Below, piece after piece: positions 49,339-56,905 of a DNA stretch of 64,000 nucleotides. Made by a program: the position numbers and the translations under genes. Source of the DNA: Streptomyces sp. 3214.6 (GTDB lineage: Bacteria; Actinomycetota; Actinomycetes; Streptomycetales; Streptomycetaceae). The DNA lies in assembly GCF_900129855.1 (NCBI RefSeq), contig NZ_LT670819.1, positions 6,386,001 to 6,450,000 of the forward strand, read 5' to 3'. Under the pieces are notes generated by a model. That model was given only the letters and a program-made list of their open reading frames with translations. It had not been told where the DNA came from and did not search any database. Numbering within the stretch: the stretch's first letter is position 1; each line of letters opens with the position of its first letter.

Positions 49339-51540
49339 TCAACGTACGTCGACCACGGGCCGGTCGGGGGGCAGTTGGGCCTGCGGAGCGGCCGCCTGGC
49401 GGACCGGCGGCCGCGACGGCCACCAGCTGCGCTCGCCCAGCAGCAGCATCGCCGACGGCAGGATCAGGATGCGCACGACGAAGGCGTCCAGCAGGACGGC
49501 CGCCGCGAGCACGAACCCGATCTGCTTCATCTCGATGATGTGCAGGAAGACGAAGCTGACGAACACGGTCGTCATCACGACCGCCGCACTGGTCACCACG
49601 CTCGCCGACCGGCGGACCCCGTCGAGGACGGCCTGCCGGGTCGGGGTCCCGGCCAGCACGGCCTCCCTGATCCGGCTCACCACGAACACCTGGTAGTCCA
49701 TGGACAGCCCGAAGAGGATCACGAACAGGAACAGCGGCACCCGCGAACCGATCGAGCCGGTGGAGTGGAAGTCCAGCGGCCCCTCGGCCCAGGTGTGCTG
49801 GAACACGAGCACCAGCAGCCCGAGCGCGGCCGCCGCCGACAGCAGATTCAGCGCGACGCCGATCAGACCGAGGGCGACGGAACGGAACGCGTACAGCGTC
49901 ATCAGGAAGGTCACCAGCAGCAACGCCCCGAGAACGAGCGGGAGTTTGCTGTTCTGGTGCGCCGGATAGTCGGTGTACCGGGCGACGTCACCGCTCACGC
50001 CGTACTCCGCGCCGGTGATCCGGCCGACGGTCGCGGGCAGGTAGTCGTCGCGCAGATGGTCGAGGGAGTCGTGGGCCTGGTCGGAGTCGCCCAGGTAGGG
50101 CACGTGCAGTTCCAGGGTGCTGATCCGGTGGTCGGCGGAGGTGCGCAGTTCGTGGGCGCCGGTGAACAGGGGGTCGGCCTGCGCACGCCGGGCCAGCTGC
50201 CGCAGGGCTTCGCCGACCGCCCCGGTCTGCGCGGCCTCGGCGCGTACGACGACCTGGTGGGTGACCCGGTGCTCCGGGAACGCCGCGTTGAGCCGGTCGT
50301 ACACCCGCATCGCGGGGATCTCACGGGAGTGGGTGTCCCGGCTCATCTCCGTGAGGTGCAGTCCGGCCAGCGGGACGACGAGCGCGAGCAGGGCGAGGAC
50401 GGAGACGCAGAGGGTGGCGAGCGGGTGCCGGGAGGCGGGAGCCAGCAGCGCCGTCCAGACCCGGCCGCCGCCCTCGCCGCGGGTGCGGCGGGCGGGCTTG
50501 CCCCGCTCGGCCCGGCGGGCCGCCCTGCGCTCGGCCCGCCGTCCCAGCACGGTCAGCAGGGCGGGCAGCGCCGTCAGGGAGCTGGCCATCGCGACCAGGA
50601 CGACCACGACGGTGCCGGTGGCCAGCGAGGAGAAGATCACGTCCGAGGCCAGATACAGGGTGGCCGTCGAGGCGACGACCGCGAACCCGGAGACCACCAC
50701 CGCCCGGCCCGAGGTGGCCGCGGCCAGCTCCACCAGCGCCTCGGAGCTCAACCGCCCCCCGCTGCGGGCCCGTTCCTCACGCTCGCGCTTCAGATAGAAG
50801 AGCGTGTAGTCGACGCCGACGGCGAGTCCGATCATCAGGATGACGTTGGTGCCGACGCCGGTGTCGGGGGAGAGGTGCGAGGCCACCATCGACAGTCCGA
50901 CGGCCGCCGCGATCGAGGACAGCGCGAGCAGCAGCGGCACGGCGGCCATGGTGAGCGAGCCGAACACGACCAGCAGGGTCAGCAGCGTGACCGGCAGGGT
51001 GATCTTCTCGGAGAGCGCGAGATCGTCCCCGCGCTGCTCGTCGACTCCCTTGCTGATGGAGGGACTTCCGGTCTCCTGGAGCAGGAGTTCCGGGTGGGCC
51101 CGCTGGACGGCCCCCGTCTGCGCGGTGAGCGCGTCGACCTTGTCCTTGGCGTCCCGCTCCTCGCCCTTCAGGGCCACCTCGACCATGAGGATCCGTCCGT
51201 CGGCGGACCGGACCGGCGCGGCGACCTCGGCGACCTCGGGCAGCCGTTCCATGCGCGCGGTGAGCTCGCGGACGGCCGTCTGCGCGGCGGACGCGTCAAG
51301 GGCCCCGGACCGCGCCGAGACCAGCACCTGCTCGGTGGACCTGCGTTCCAGTTTCCCCTCGGCCGCCATGGCCTCGGCCCGCCCGGCCTCGCCGACCCGG
51401 TAGTCGGCTGTCCTCGCGCTGTTCATCCCGACGGCACTGCCGACCGCCAGACACAGCGCCACGAACACCAGCCAGCCGACGATCGCCCGCCAGGGGTGCC
51501 GCGCGCTGGAACGCGCCATGCGCACAGTGAGTGAGTTCAT
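49339..51540 (-). CDS. MMPL-family (RND) exporter
   Basis: A 733-residue transporter with about 12 membrane helices in two similar halves, each with a large extracytoplasmic loop. The conserved blocks are GLAVGVDYTLFYLKREREER in the first half and FGLSMDYQVFVVSRIREAVLAG in the second, where the Asp-Tyr pairs are the proton relay typical of MmpL proteins. Substrates range from lipids to antibiotics such as actinorhodin intermediates; none is indicated here. A two-component system follows in the same operon. A 30-bp palindrome lies 54 bp upstream of ATG 51540. Confidence 0.92.
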   Translation of the reverse strand: MNSLTVRMARSSARHPWRAIVGWLVFVALCLAVGSAVGMNSARTADYRVGEAGRAEAMAAEGKLERRSTEQVLVSARSGALDASAAQTAVRELTARMERLPEVAEVAAPVRSADGRILMVEVALKGEERDAKDKVDALTAQTGAVQRAHPELLLQETGSPSISKGVDEQRGDDLALSEKITLPVTLLTLLVVFGSLTMAAVPLLLALSSIAAAVGLSMVASHLSPDTGVGTNVILMIGLAVGVDYTLFYLKREREERARSGGRLSSEALVELAAATSGRAVVVSGFAVVASTATLYLASDVIFSSLATGTVVVVLVAMASSLTALPALLTVLGRRAERRAARRAERGKPARRTRGEGGGRVWTALLAPASRHPLATLCVSVLALLALVVPLAGLHLTEMSRDTHSREIPAMRVYDRLNAAFPEHRVTHQVVVRAEAAQTGAVGEALRQLARRAQADPLFTGAHELRTSADHRISTLELHVPYLGDSDQAHDSLDHLRDDYLPATVGRITGAEYGVSGDVARYTDYPAHQNSKLPLVLGALLLVTFLMTLYAFRSVALGLIGVALNLLSAAAALGLLVLVFQHTWAEGPLDFHSTGSIGSRVPLFLFVILFGLSMDYQVFVVSRIREAVLAGTPTRQAVLDGVRRSASVVTSAAVVMTTVFVSFVFLHIIEMKQIGFVLAAAVLLDAFVVRILILPSAMLLLGERSWWPSRPPVRQAAAPQAQLPPDRPVVDVR

Positions 51541-51593
51541 GCCCAAAAGCCTGGTTGACCAGGGCAGTTGCCGGACAGAGGTACCCGGTTGAA

Positions 51594-51623
51594 CTTCCCG
51601 TCCACCGATCGGTGGACGGGAAG
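51594..51623. promoter_or_regulatory. perfect 30-bp palindrome between TauD and MMPL genes
   Basis: The half-site CTTCCCGTCCACCGA is followed immediately by its exact complement, with no spacer. It is 54-83 bp upstream of the MMPL start and 51 bp after the dioxygenase stop. It could be the operator of a dimeric repressor or an extended terminator stem; see findings. Confidence 0.75.
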
Positions 51624-51625
51624 CT

Positions 51626-51661
51626 GGGGGAAAACCCCCCGGGGGGAAGGGGGAAACCCCC
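51626..51661 (-). terminator. G/C-run hairpins after the TauD gene
   Basis: Runs of five or six G and C alternate (GGGGG-AAAA-CCCCCC-GGGGGG-AA-GGGGG-AAA-CCCCC), allowing several mutually exclusive hairpins 13 bp past the dioxygenase stop. This is the probable end of the sulfonate operon. Confidence 0.6.
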
Positions 51662-51673
51662 TGCCGAGCCCGG

Positions 51674-52567
51674 CTAGGCGGCCACGGAGGTGTAGTGTGC
51701 CGCGTCGCCCTCGATCGAGTAGCTCTCCTTGCCGTCGATGCCGACCGGGATGTCGCCGGCGACCGTCACCCGGTGCAGCCGACGGGGGCGGCCGTCGTAG
51801 TTGTCGACCGCGTAGTGCTGGGTGATGCGGTTGTCGAACAGGACCAGCTGGTTCTCCGACCAGCGGTGGCGCAGGATGTTCTCCGGCCGGGTGACGTACG
51901 ACTGGAGCAGGTCGAGGATCCTGCGGGACTCGGCCACCGACAGGCCCACGATGCGCTGCGCGAACCCGCCGATGAACAGGCCGCGTTCGCCGGTCAGCGG
52001 GTGCACGCGGACCACCGGGTGGACCGTGCGGTACTTGATCGAGGTGAACTGGGCGCGCGCGGCGGCCTGCTCCTCGTCGACCGTCTCCTGCGGCACGGCG
52101 TAGTCGTAGTCGTTGGTGTGCTCGGCCCACAGGGTGTCGGCGAGCTGCCTGAGCGGCTCCGGCAGCTGGCGGTAGGCGGCTGCCGAGCTGGTGATCAGGG
52201 TCTCGCCGCCGTACGGCGGGAGGACCAGGCTGCGCAGGGTGCTGGCCTGCGGCGGGTTGAGGACGAAGGTGACGTCTGTGTGCCAGTGGTTGGCGGCGCG
52301 GCCGCGCTCGCTGTCGACGGGGAGCACGTTCGGGGCGCCGTCGACGGCCGGCACGGTCGGGTGGGCGGTGGTGAGGTCGCCGAAGTGGCGGACGAAGGCC
52401 TGCTGGCCCGCGTCGTCCAGGTTCACGTCGTCGAAGACCAACGCCTTGTGGACGTTGAGCGCCTCGCGCAGGGCGGTGTAGGTCTCTTCGTCGAGGGGCT
52501 TGGCGATGTCGACGCCCGAGACCTGGGCGCCGATGTTCGCGGTGACCTTGCGGATCTCGATGCTCAT
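51674..52567 (-). CDS. TauD/TfdA-family Fe(II)/2-oxoglutarate dioxygenase
   Basis: A 297-residue non-heme iron dioxygenase. The iron ligands are His and Asp in NHWHTDVTFV and the distal His in RITQHYAVDNYDG; the 2-oxoglutarate-binding Arg is in GRPRRLHRVTV. Family members release sulfite from taurine, other alkylsulfonates or alkyl sulfates. It is the last gene of a sulfonate uptake operon that also encodes a flavin monooxygenase, so the cell has two different desulfonating chemistries. ATG 52567 has GGCCCCTGCC upstream, and the GAAAGG further up is the likely binding site. Confidence 0.9.
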   Translation of the reverse strand: MSIEIRKVTANIGAQVSGVDIAKPLDEETYTALREALNVHKALVFDDVNLDDAGQQAFVRHFGDLTTAHPTVPAVDGAPNVLPVDSERGRAANHWHTDVTFVLNPPQASTLRSLVLPPYGGETLITSSAAAYRQLPEPLRQLADTLWAEHTNDYDYAVPQETVDEEQAAARAQFTSIKYRTVHPVVRVHPLTGERGLFIGGFAQRIVGLSVAESRRILDLLQSYVTRPENILRHRWSENQLVLFDNRITQHYAVDNYDGRPRRLHRVTVAGDIPVGIDGKESYSIEGDAAHYTSVAA

Positions 52568-52590
52568 GGCAGGGGCCTTTCGGAGGAGGA

Positions 52591-53940
52591 TCAGAAGAGG
52601 GCGGGTGCGGGAGCGGTCACGTACTGGTTGGCGGGGCGCGGGAGGCCGTATCTCTCGCGGAGGGTCGTGCGGGGGCGGTCGTCGTACTCCGCGCGCAGCA
52701 GGCCGCGGGCGCGCAGGAGCGGGACGACGTGGTCGACGAAGGCGTCGAGGCCGGAGGGCAGGACGGCGGGCATGATGTTGAAGCCGTCGGCGGCGCCCTG
52801 GGTGAACCAGGCCTGGATCTTGTCGGCGACCTGCTCGGGCGTGCCCGCGAAGGTGAGGTGCCCGCGCCCGCCGCCGAGCCGCCCGATCAGCTGCCGCACG
52901 GTGAGCCGTTCGCGCCGGGCGAGCTCCACCACGAGGGTGTAGCGGCTCTTGGCGCCCTCGATGGCGTCCTCGGAGGGCAGTTCGGCCGGCAGTTCGCCGT
53001 CCAACTCCAGGGAGCCGTCCGGAAGTTGAAGCAGCCGCTCCAGGTTGGCGACCCCGTGGCGGTGCACGATGTGGTCCTCCAGCAGCTGCTCGGCGGCCCG
53101 TGCCTCGGCCTCCGTGGAGCCGAGCACCGGGACGATGCCGGGCAGCACCTTGAGGTGCTCGGGATCGCGGCCGGCCGCTGCCGTACGTGCCTTGAGGTCG
53201 GCGTAGAAGGCCTGCGCGTCGGCGAGCGTCTGCTGCGCGGTGAACACCGCCTCCGCGTACCGGGCGGCGAACGCCTTGCCGTCCTCGGACGATCCCGCCT
53301 GCACCAGCAGCGGGTAACCCTGCGGTGAGCGGGGGACGTTGAGGGCGCCCTCGACGCTGAAGTACGTCCCCCGGTGCCGGGGCGGATGGATCTTGCCGTC
53401 GTCGCCCCAGACCCCGGACGCCTTGTCCGCGACGATCGCGTCGTCCTCCCAGCTGTCCCACAGCTTCAGCGCCACGTCGAGGAACTCGGCGGCCCGGGCG
53501 TACCGCTCGGCGTGCGCGGGCTCGGCGTCCAGACCGAAGTTGCGGGCGGCCTCCGCCCCCGCCGTGGTGACGATGTTCCAGCCCGCCCGGCCACCGCTGA
53601 TGATGTCGAGGGAGGCGAACTTACGGGCCAGGTTGTAGGGCGAGTTGTAGGAGGTCGACGCGGTGGCGATGAGACCGATGTGCCGGGTCGCCGTCGCCAG
53701 CGCGGTGAGCAGGGTGAGCGGCTCCAGGGCGCCGGCGGGGCGCTGCGCGAGGTTGCCCCACAGCTGCGGGCCGTCGGCGAGGAAGAGCGAGTCGAAGGTG
53801 CCGCGCTCGGCGATCCGGGCCAGGTGGACGTAGTGGTCCAGCTCGACATGCGCGTACGGATCGCTCTCCGGGAGCCGCCAGGACGCCTCGTGGTGGCCGG
53901 TGTTCATGAGGAAGGCGTTGAGATGGAGTTGCCGGGTCAT
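52591..53940 (-). CDS. FMN-dependent monooxygenase, NtaA/SnaA/DszA type
   Basis: A 449-residue luciferase-like monooxygenase of the NtaA/SnaA/DszA/SoxA subgroup: QLHLNAFLMNTGHHEASWR at the N-terminus, FDSLFLADGPQLWG, SYNSPYNLARKFASLDIISGGRAGWNIVTT and YPLLVQAGSS. These enzymes use FMNH2 from a separate reductase to oxidise sulfur- or nitrogen-containing substrates. Within an ssu-type operon it is likely to cleave a C-S bond. No flavin reductase gene lies in the window, so one must be supplied from elsewhere. Confidence 0.9.
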   Translation of the reverse strand: MTRQLHLNAFLMNTGHHEASWRLPESDPYAHVELDHYVHLARIAERGTFDSLFLADGPQLWGNLAQRPAGALEPLTLLTALATATRHIGLIATASTSYNSPYNLARKFASLDIISGGRAGWNIVTTAGAEAARNFGLDAEPAHAERYARAAEFLDVALKLWDSWEDDAIVADKASGVWGDDGKIHPPRHRGTYFSVEGALNVPRSPQGYPLLVQAGSSEDGKAFAARYAEAVFTAQQTLADAQAFYADLKARTAAAGRDPEHLKVLPGIVPVLGSTEAEARAAEQLLEDHIVHRHGVANLERLLQLPDGSLELDGELPAELPSEDAIEGAKSRYTLVVELARRERLTVRQLIGRLGGGRGHLTFAGTPEQVADKIQAWFTQGAADGFNIMPAVLPSGLDAFVDHVVPLLRARGLLRAEYDDRPRTTLRERYGLPRPANQYVTAPAPALF

Positions 53941-53995
53941 ATCAGGGTCCTTCGGAGGGTCCTTGGAGTGTTTTCCGCATGAGGGGAGCCGGCGT

Positions 53996-54733
53996 TCACC
54001 CGACGTCCTCCGTCACGCCCAACGCGCCGAGCAGCCGCAGGCGGTACTCGCCGAGCAGCGGATCCCGGTACGAGCGCGGGTGCGGCCGGTCGACGGCGAG
54101 GTCGAGGCCGATCCGCCCCTGCTCGAGGACGAGCACCCGGTCCGCGAGCACGATCGCCTCGTCCACGTCGTGCGTGACGAGCAGCACCGAGGGCCGATGC
54201 CGCTCCCACAGCTCGCGCAGCAGCCCATGCATCTTGATCCGGGTCAGCGCGTCCAGCGCCCCGAACGGCTCGTCGGCGAGGAGGAGTTCGGGTTCGCGAA
54301 CCAGCGAGCGGGCGAGCGCGGCACGCTGCGCCTCGCCGCCGGACAGCTCTCCCGGCCAGGCCCGCTCACGGCCCGCGAGCCCCACCTCGGCGAGGGCCGC
54401 ACGTCCCTTCTGCTCGGCGTCCCTGCCGTCCAGCCCGAGCAGTACGTTGTCCAGCACCCGCCGCCAGGGCAGCAGCCGGGAGTCCTGGAAGACGACCGAC
54501 ACCCGCTCCGGCGCGGTGAGCGCACCGCTGCCGACGACCTCGTGGTCGAGGTGGGCGACGGCCCGCAGCAGGGTGCTCTTGCCGGACCCGCTGTGCCCGA
54601 GGAGCGCCACGAACTGTCCGTCGGGGATGTCGAGGTCGATGCCGTCGAGGACCGTCCGTCCGCCGAACGACCGGGTCAGGCCGCGCAGTTGGACGGCGGC
54701 GGGGCGGGTCAGCTGCTCAGTGTGCGGCGCCAT
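53996..54733 (-). CDS. ssuB: sulfonate ABC transporter ATPase
   Basis: A 245-residue ABC ATPase: Walker A LLGHSGSGKSTLLRAV, Q-loop VFQDSRLLPW, signature ELSGGEAQRAALARSLV, Walker B LLLADEPFGALD and switch His in VLLVTHDVDEA. The LLPWRRVLDNV segment is typical of SsuB/TauB. ATG 54733 overlaps the permease gene end by 25 bases, so they are coupled. Confidence 0.9.
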   Translation of the reverse strand: MAPHTEQLTRPAAVQLRGLTRSFGGRTVLDGIDLDIPDGQFVALLGHSGSGKSTLLRAVAHLDHEVVGSGALTAPERVSVVFQDSRLLPWRRVLDNVLLGLDGRDAEQKGRAALAEVGLAGRERAWPGELSGGEAQRAALARSLVREPELLLADEPFGALDALTRIKMHGLLRELWERHRPSVLLVTHDVDEAIVLADRVLVLEQGRIGLDLAVDRPHPRSYRDPLLGEYRLRLLGALGVTEDVG

Positions 54734-55611
54734 GACAGTGCCCTCCTTTCGATGAGACGGACCGCGCTGTCGGAGACGAGACCGAAGACGCCGTAGATGA
54801 GGAGGCCGACGAGGATGACGTCCGACTGGCCGTAGTTCTGGGCCTGGAACATCAGATAGCCGAGGCCGCTGGTGGCGTTGATCTGCTCCAGGACCACCAG
54901 TCCCAGCCAGGAGCCGGTCACTCCGAGCCGGAGTCCCACGAAGAATCCGGGCAGGGCGCCCGGGATCACGATCTGCCGGATGAACCGGACCTTCGACAGG
55001 CCCTGCACCTCGGCGAGTTCGACGAACCGGTGGTCGATGCCGGACAGCGCGGCATGGGTGTTGAGGTAGATCGGGATGTAGACGACGATGGCGATGATCG
55101 CGATCTTGAAGGTCTCGCCGATGCCCAGCCAGAGGATGAACAGCGGGATCAGGCCGAGCGTCGGGATCGCCCGGTTGAGCTGCACCGTTCCGTCGATCAG
55201 TGCCTCCCCCGTCCGGGTCAGCCCGGACGCCAGCGCGAGTGCCACCCCGGCGACCAGACCGATCGCGAAGCCGTAACCGGCTCGCTCCAGCGAGGTGAGG
55301 ACGTCGGTGGGCAGCGTCCCGTCGGTCCACAGATGGACGCCGGTCCGCACCACCGTCCAGGGGGCGGGGACCGCCCCGGTGTCCAGCCGGCCGGCGGCCG
55401 ACGCGGCGGCCCACACCGCGATCAGCAGCAGGGGTCCGGCGAGGCGGGCGGCGGGCAGCCGTTTGCCGGGGGCGAGCCCGCGGCGCCGGCGGCGAGGGGC
55501 GCGGGGGCTGTCGTCGGCGGTGACGACGGGGACGGCTGTGCTCACGTTCGCGCTCGCGCTCGCGTTCGCGCTCGTGTCCGTGTCCGTGTCCGTGGTCGTG
55601 GTCGTGGTCAT
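54709..55611 (-). CDS. ssuC: sulfonate ABC transporter permease
   Basis: A 300-residue permease with six membrane helices and the loop ELAEVQGLSKVRFIRQIVIPGALPGFFVGLRLG (EAA motif, about residues 190-222), typical of SsuC/TauC. The N-terminal ~55 residues are low complexity: TTTTTTDTDTDTSANASASA then a basic Arg stretch, encoded by hexamer repeats. This tail is not in the family and could vary by slippage. The gene follows ssuA by five bases. Confidence 0.88.
   Translation of the reverse strand: MTTTTTTDTDTDTSANASASANVSTAVPVVTADDSPRAPRRRRRGLAPGKRLPAARLAGPLLLIAVWAAASAAGRLDTGAVPAPWTVVRTGVHLWTDGTLPTDVLTSLERAGYGFAIGLVAGVALALASGLTRTGEALIDGTVQLNRAIPTLGLIPLFILWLGIGETFKIAIIAIVVYIPIYLNTHAALSGIDHRFVELAEVQGLSKVRFIRQIVIPGALPGFFVGLRLGVTGSWLGLVVLEQINATSGLGYLMFQAQNYGQSDVILVGLLIYGVFGLVSDSAVRLIERRALSWRRTLSS
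55543..55610. repeat. hexamer simple repeats at the ssuC N-terminus
   Basis: On the coding strand (ACCACG)n is followed by (GACACG)n and mixed GCGAGC/GCGAAC units, giving the Thr/Asp then Ser/Ala/Asn tail of the permease. Unit length is a multiple of three, so slippage would change length without breaking the frame. Confidence 0.8.
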
Positions 55612-55616
55612 GACGG

Positions 55617-56672
55617 TCACCTCCTGTACTCGGCCGCCACGGACTTCGCGGCGATGCCCTCGAAGCGGTGGTCGAAGAGCGAGGAGACGTCGAACTTCTT
55701 CACGAAGCCGCCCTCCGCCAGCAGATCCGCGGTCTCCTGCTCCCATGCGATCGCCTCGTCCCAACTCGGCGGGAACAGTGGCTTGTTGGCGAGGGCGGTG
55801 ATCGACCTGGCCTGGTCGAGGGTCAGGTTCTGGGTCTTGACGTAGAACTCCTCGTTCCAGACGTCCGGGTTCTCGAACTGCCACACCTGGCCCTGCGCCC
55901 ACTGCGGGATGTACGCGGCGACCGCGGCCGCCTTCGCCCTGTCGTTCAGCACGGACACCGGCGCCCACAGCAGGTTGAGCAGGTCGACGACGTCGGTGGT
56001 GATCGCGTGGGCGCCCTTGGGCCCGTACTGCTTGAGATAGGCCGGGGCCTGTTGGTTGGCGAGCGGGGCGATGTCGACCTGGCCCGACTGCAGGGCGGTG
56101 AGGAACTGGTTGCTGGTCAGCGGCACCAGCTTCACGTCGTCGTACTTCAGGCCCGCCTTCTTCAGTGCCCGCAGCAGGACGACACCCTGCGCCTGCCCCT
56201 GCGAGAACGCCAGCTTCTTGCCCCGGAAGTCCGCGACGGTGTGGATGTCACTGCCGGGCTTGGTGGCGAAGAGATAGTTCGGCTTGCGCGTGATGTTGAT
56301 CGCGACGATCTTCGCGTCGAACCCCTGGTAATGCGCCTGGATCGGCGGAATACCCGCGTTGTTGGCGAGGTCCAGGGACTTCGAGCGGAAGGCGTTGATG
56401 ACATCGGGACCGGCCCCGATGTTCACCCAGCTCGACACCGTGAACGGCAGCTCGGGCAGTTTCGCCAGCTTGAACTGCAATTGCTGGACGTTCTGGTAGG
56501 AGGCGACCTTCAGGCTGGTGCCGGCCGGCACCTTGGCGGCGAGCGGCGCGGCCGAGGCGCCCTCGTCACCGGTGGCGGCACTGCTCTCGGCGCAGCCGCT
56601 GAGCCCCGCGGCACCCGCGGCGGCGCCGAGCAGAGAAGCGAGGAAGAGACGCCGGTCATAGGACGAAGGCAT
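55617..56672 (-). CDS. ssuA: sulfonate ABC transporter substrate-binding lipoprotein
   Basis: A 351-residue binding protein of the SsuA/nitrate/taurine group. The leader has a twin-arginine start (YDRRLFLASLLG) and a lipobox LSGC, suggesting Tat export and lipidation. The mature part has NIGAGPDVINAFRSKSLDLANNAGIPP and FRGKKLAFSQGQAQGVVLLRAL, the ligand cleft of sulfonate binders. It heads the operon ssuA-ssuC-ssuB-monooxygenase-dioxygenase. ATG 56672 has GGGGG in its leader; a 150-bp leader separates it from a Cys-rich mini-frame. Confidence 0.9.
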   Translation of the reverse strand: MPSSYDRRLFLASLLGAAAGAAGLSGCAESSAATGDEGASAAPLAAKVPAGTSLKVASYQNVQQLQFKLAKLPELPFTVSSWVNIGAGPDVINAFRSKSLDLANNAGIPPIQAHYQGFDAKIVAINITRKPNYLFATKPGSDIHTVADFRGKKLAFSQGQAQGVVLLRALKKAGLKYDDVKLVPLTSNQFLTALQSGQVDIAPLANQQAPAYLKQYGPKGAHAITTDVVDLLNLLWAPVSVLNDRAKAAAVAAYIPQWAQGQVWQFENPDVWNEEFYVKTQNLTLDQARSITALANKPLFPPSWDEAIAWEQETADLLAEGGFVKKFDVSSLFDHRFEGIAAKSVAAEYRR

Positions 56673-56825
56673 GGGAGGACCCCCAAGGGAAAGCGGCGAA
56701 AAAGGCAGGCGGAATTCCGGGCACGACAGGGCCCGAGAAAACGAATTCACGAGGAATTCACACAGGGAAAGGCGCGAGAAGCGGGAGATGCAGGAGAAGG
56801 GGCGCGCTCCCGGCGCACCGGGGCG

Positions 56826-56852
56826 TCAGCAACAGAGAGTGCGACAGCTCAT
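56826..56852 (-). CDS. leaderless cysteine-rich short ORF upstream of ssuA
   Basis: ATG 56852 opens the eight-residue frame MSCRTLCC ending in TGA. A promoter-like TTGACA lies at 56883-56888 and a GAACAT at 56859-56864, which places the predicted transcript start on the A of the ATG. In mycobacteria, leaderless polycysteine short frames act as cysteine-responsive attenuators of sulfur operons. Position and composition here fit that role. Two adjacent Cys codons directly before the stop are the expected sensor. Confidence 0.65.
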   Translation of the reverse strand: MSCRTLCC

Positions 56853-56858
56853 GGAACG

Positions 56859-56888
56859 ATGTTCCTGTTCTCGTGCAGGGCCTGTCAA
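56859..56888 (-). promoter_or_regulatory. predicted promoter of the sulfonate operon
   Basis: TTGACA (complement of 56883-56888), 18-bp spacer, then GAACAT (complement of 56859-56864). The -35 is a perfect consensus and the -10 is weak. It gives a transcript starting at the Cys-rich short frame. Confidence 0.55.
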
Positions 56889-56905
56889 CATTCGGAGTTT
56901 CTGAA

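Noticed and set aside
56850..56904. Plus-strand short frame MERCSCSRAGPVNIRSF opposite the ssuA leader
   Set aside because: It is Cys-containing, but no plus-strand sulfur gene follows and its end meets the convergent ROK gene; the minus-strand frame with a promoter in place explains the region better.
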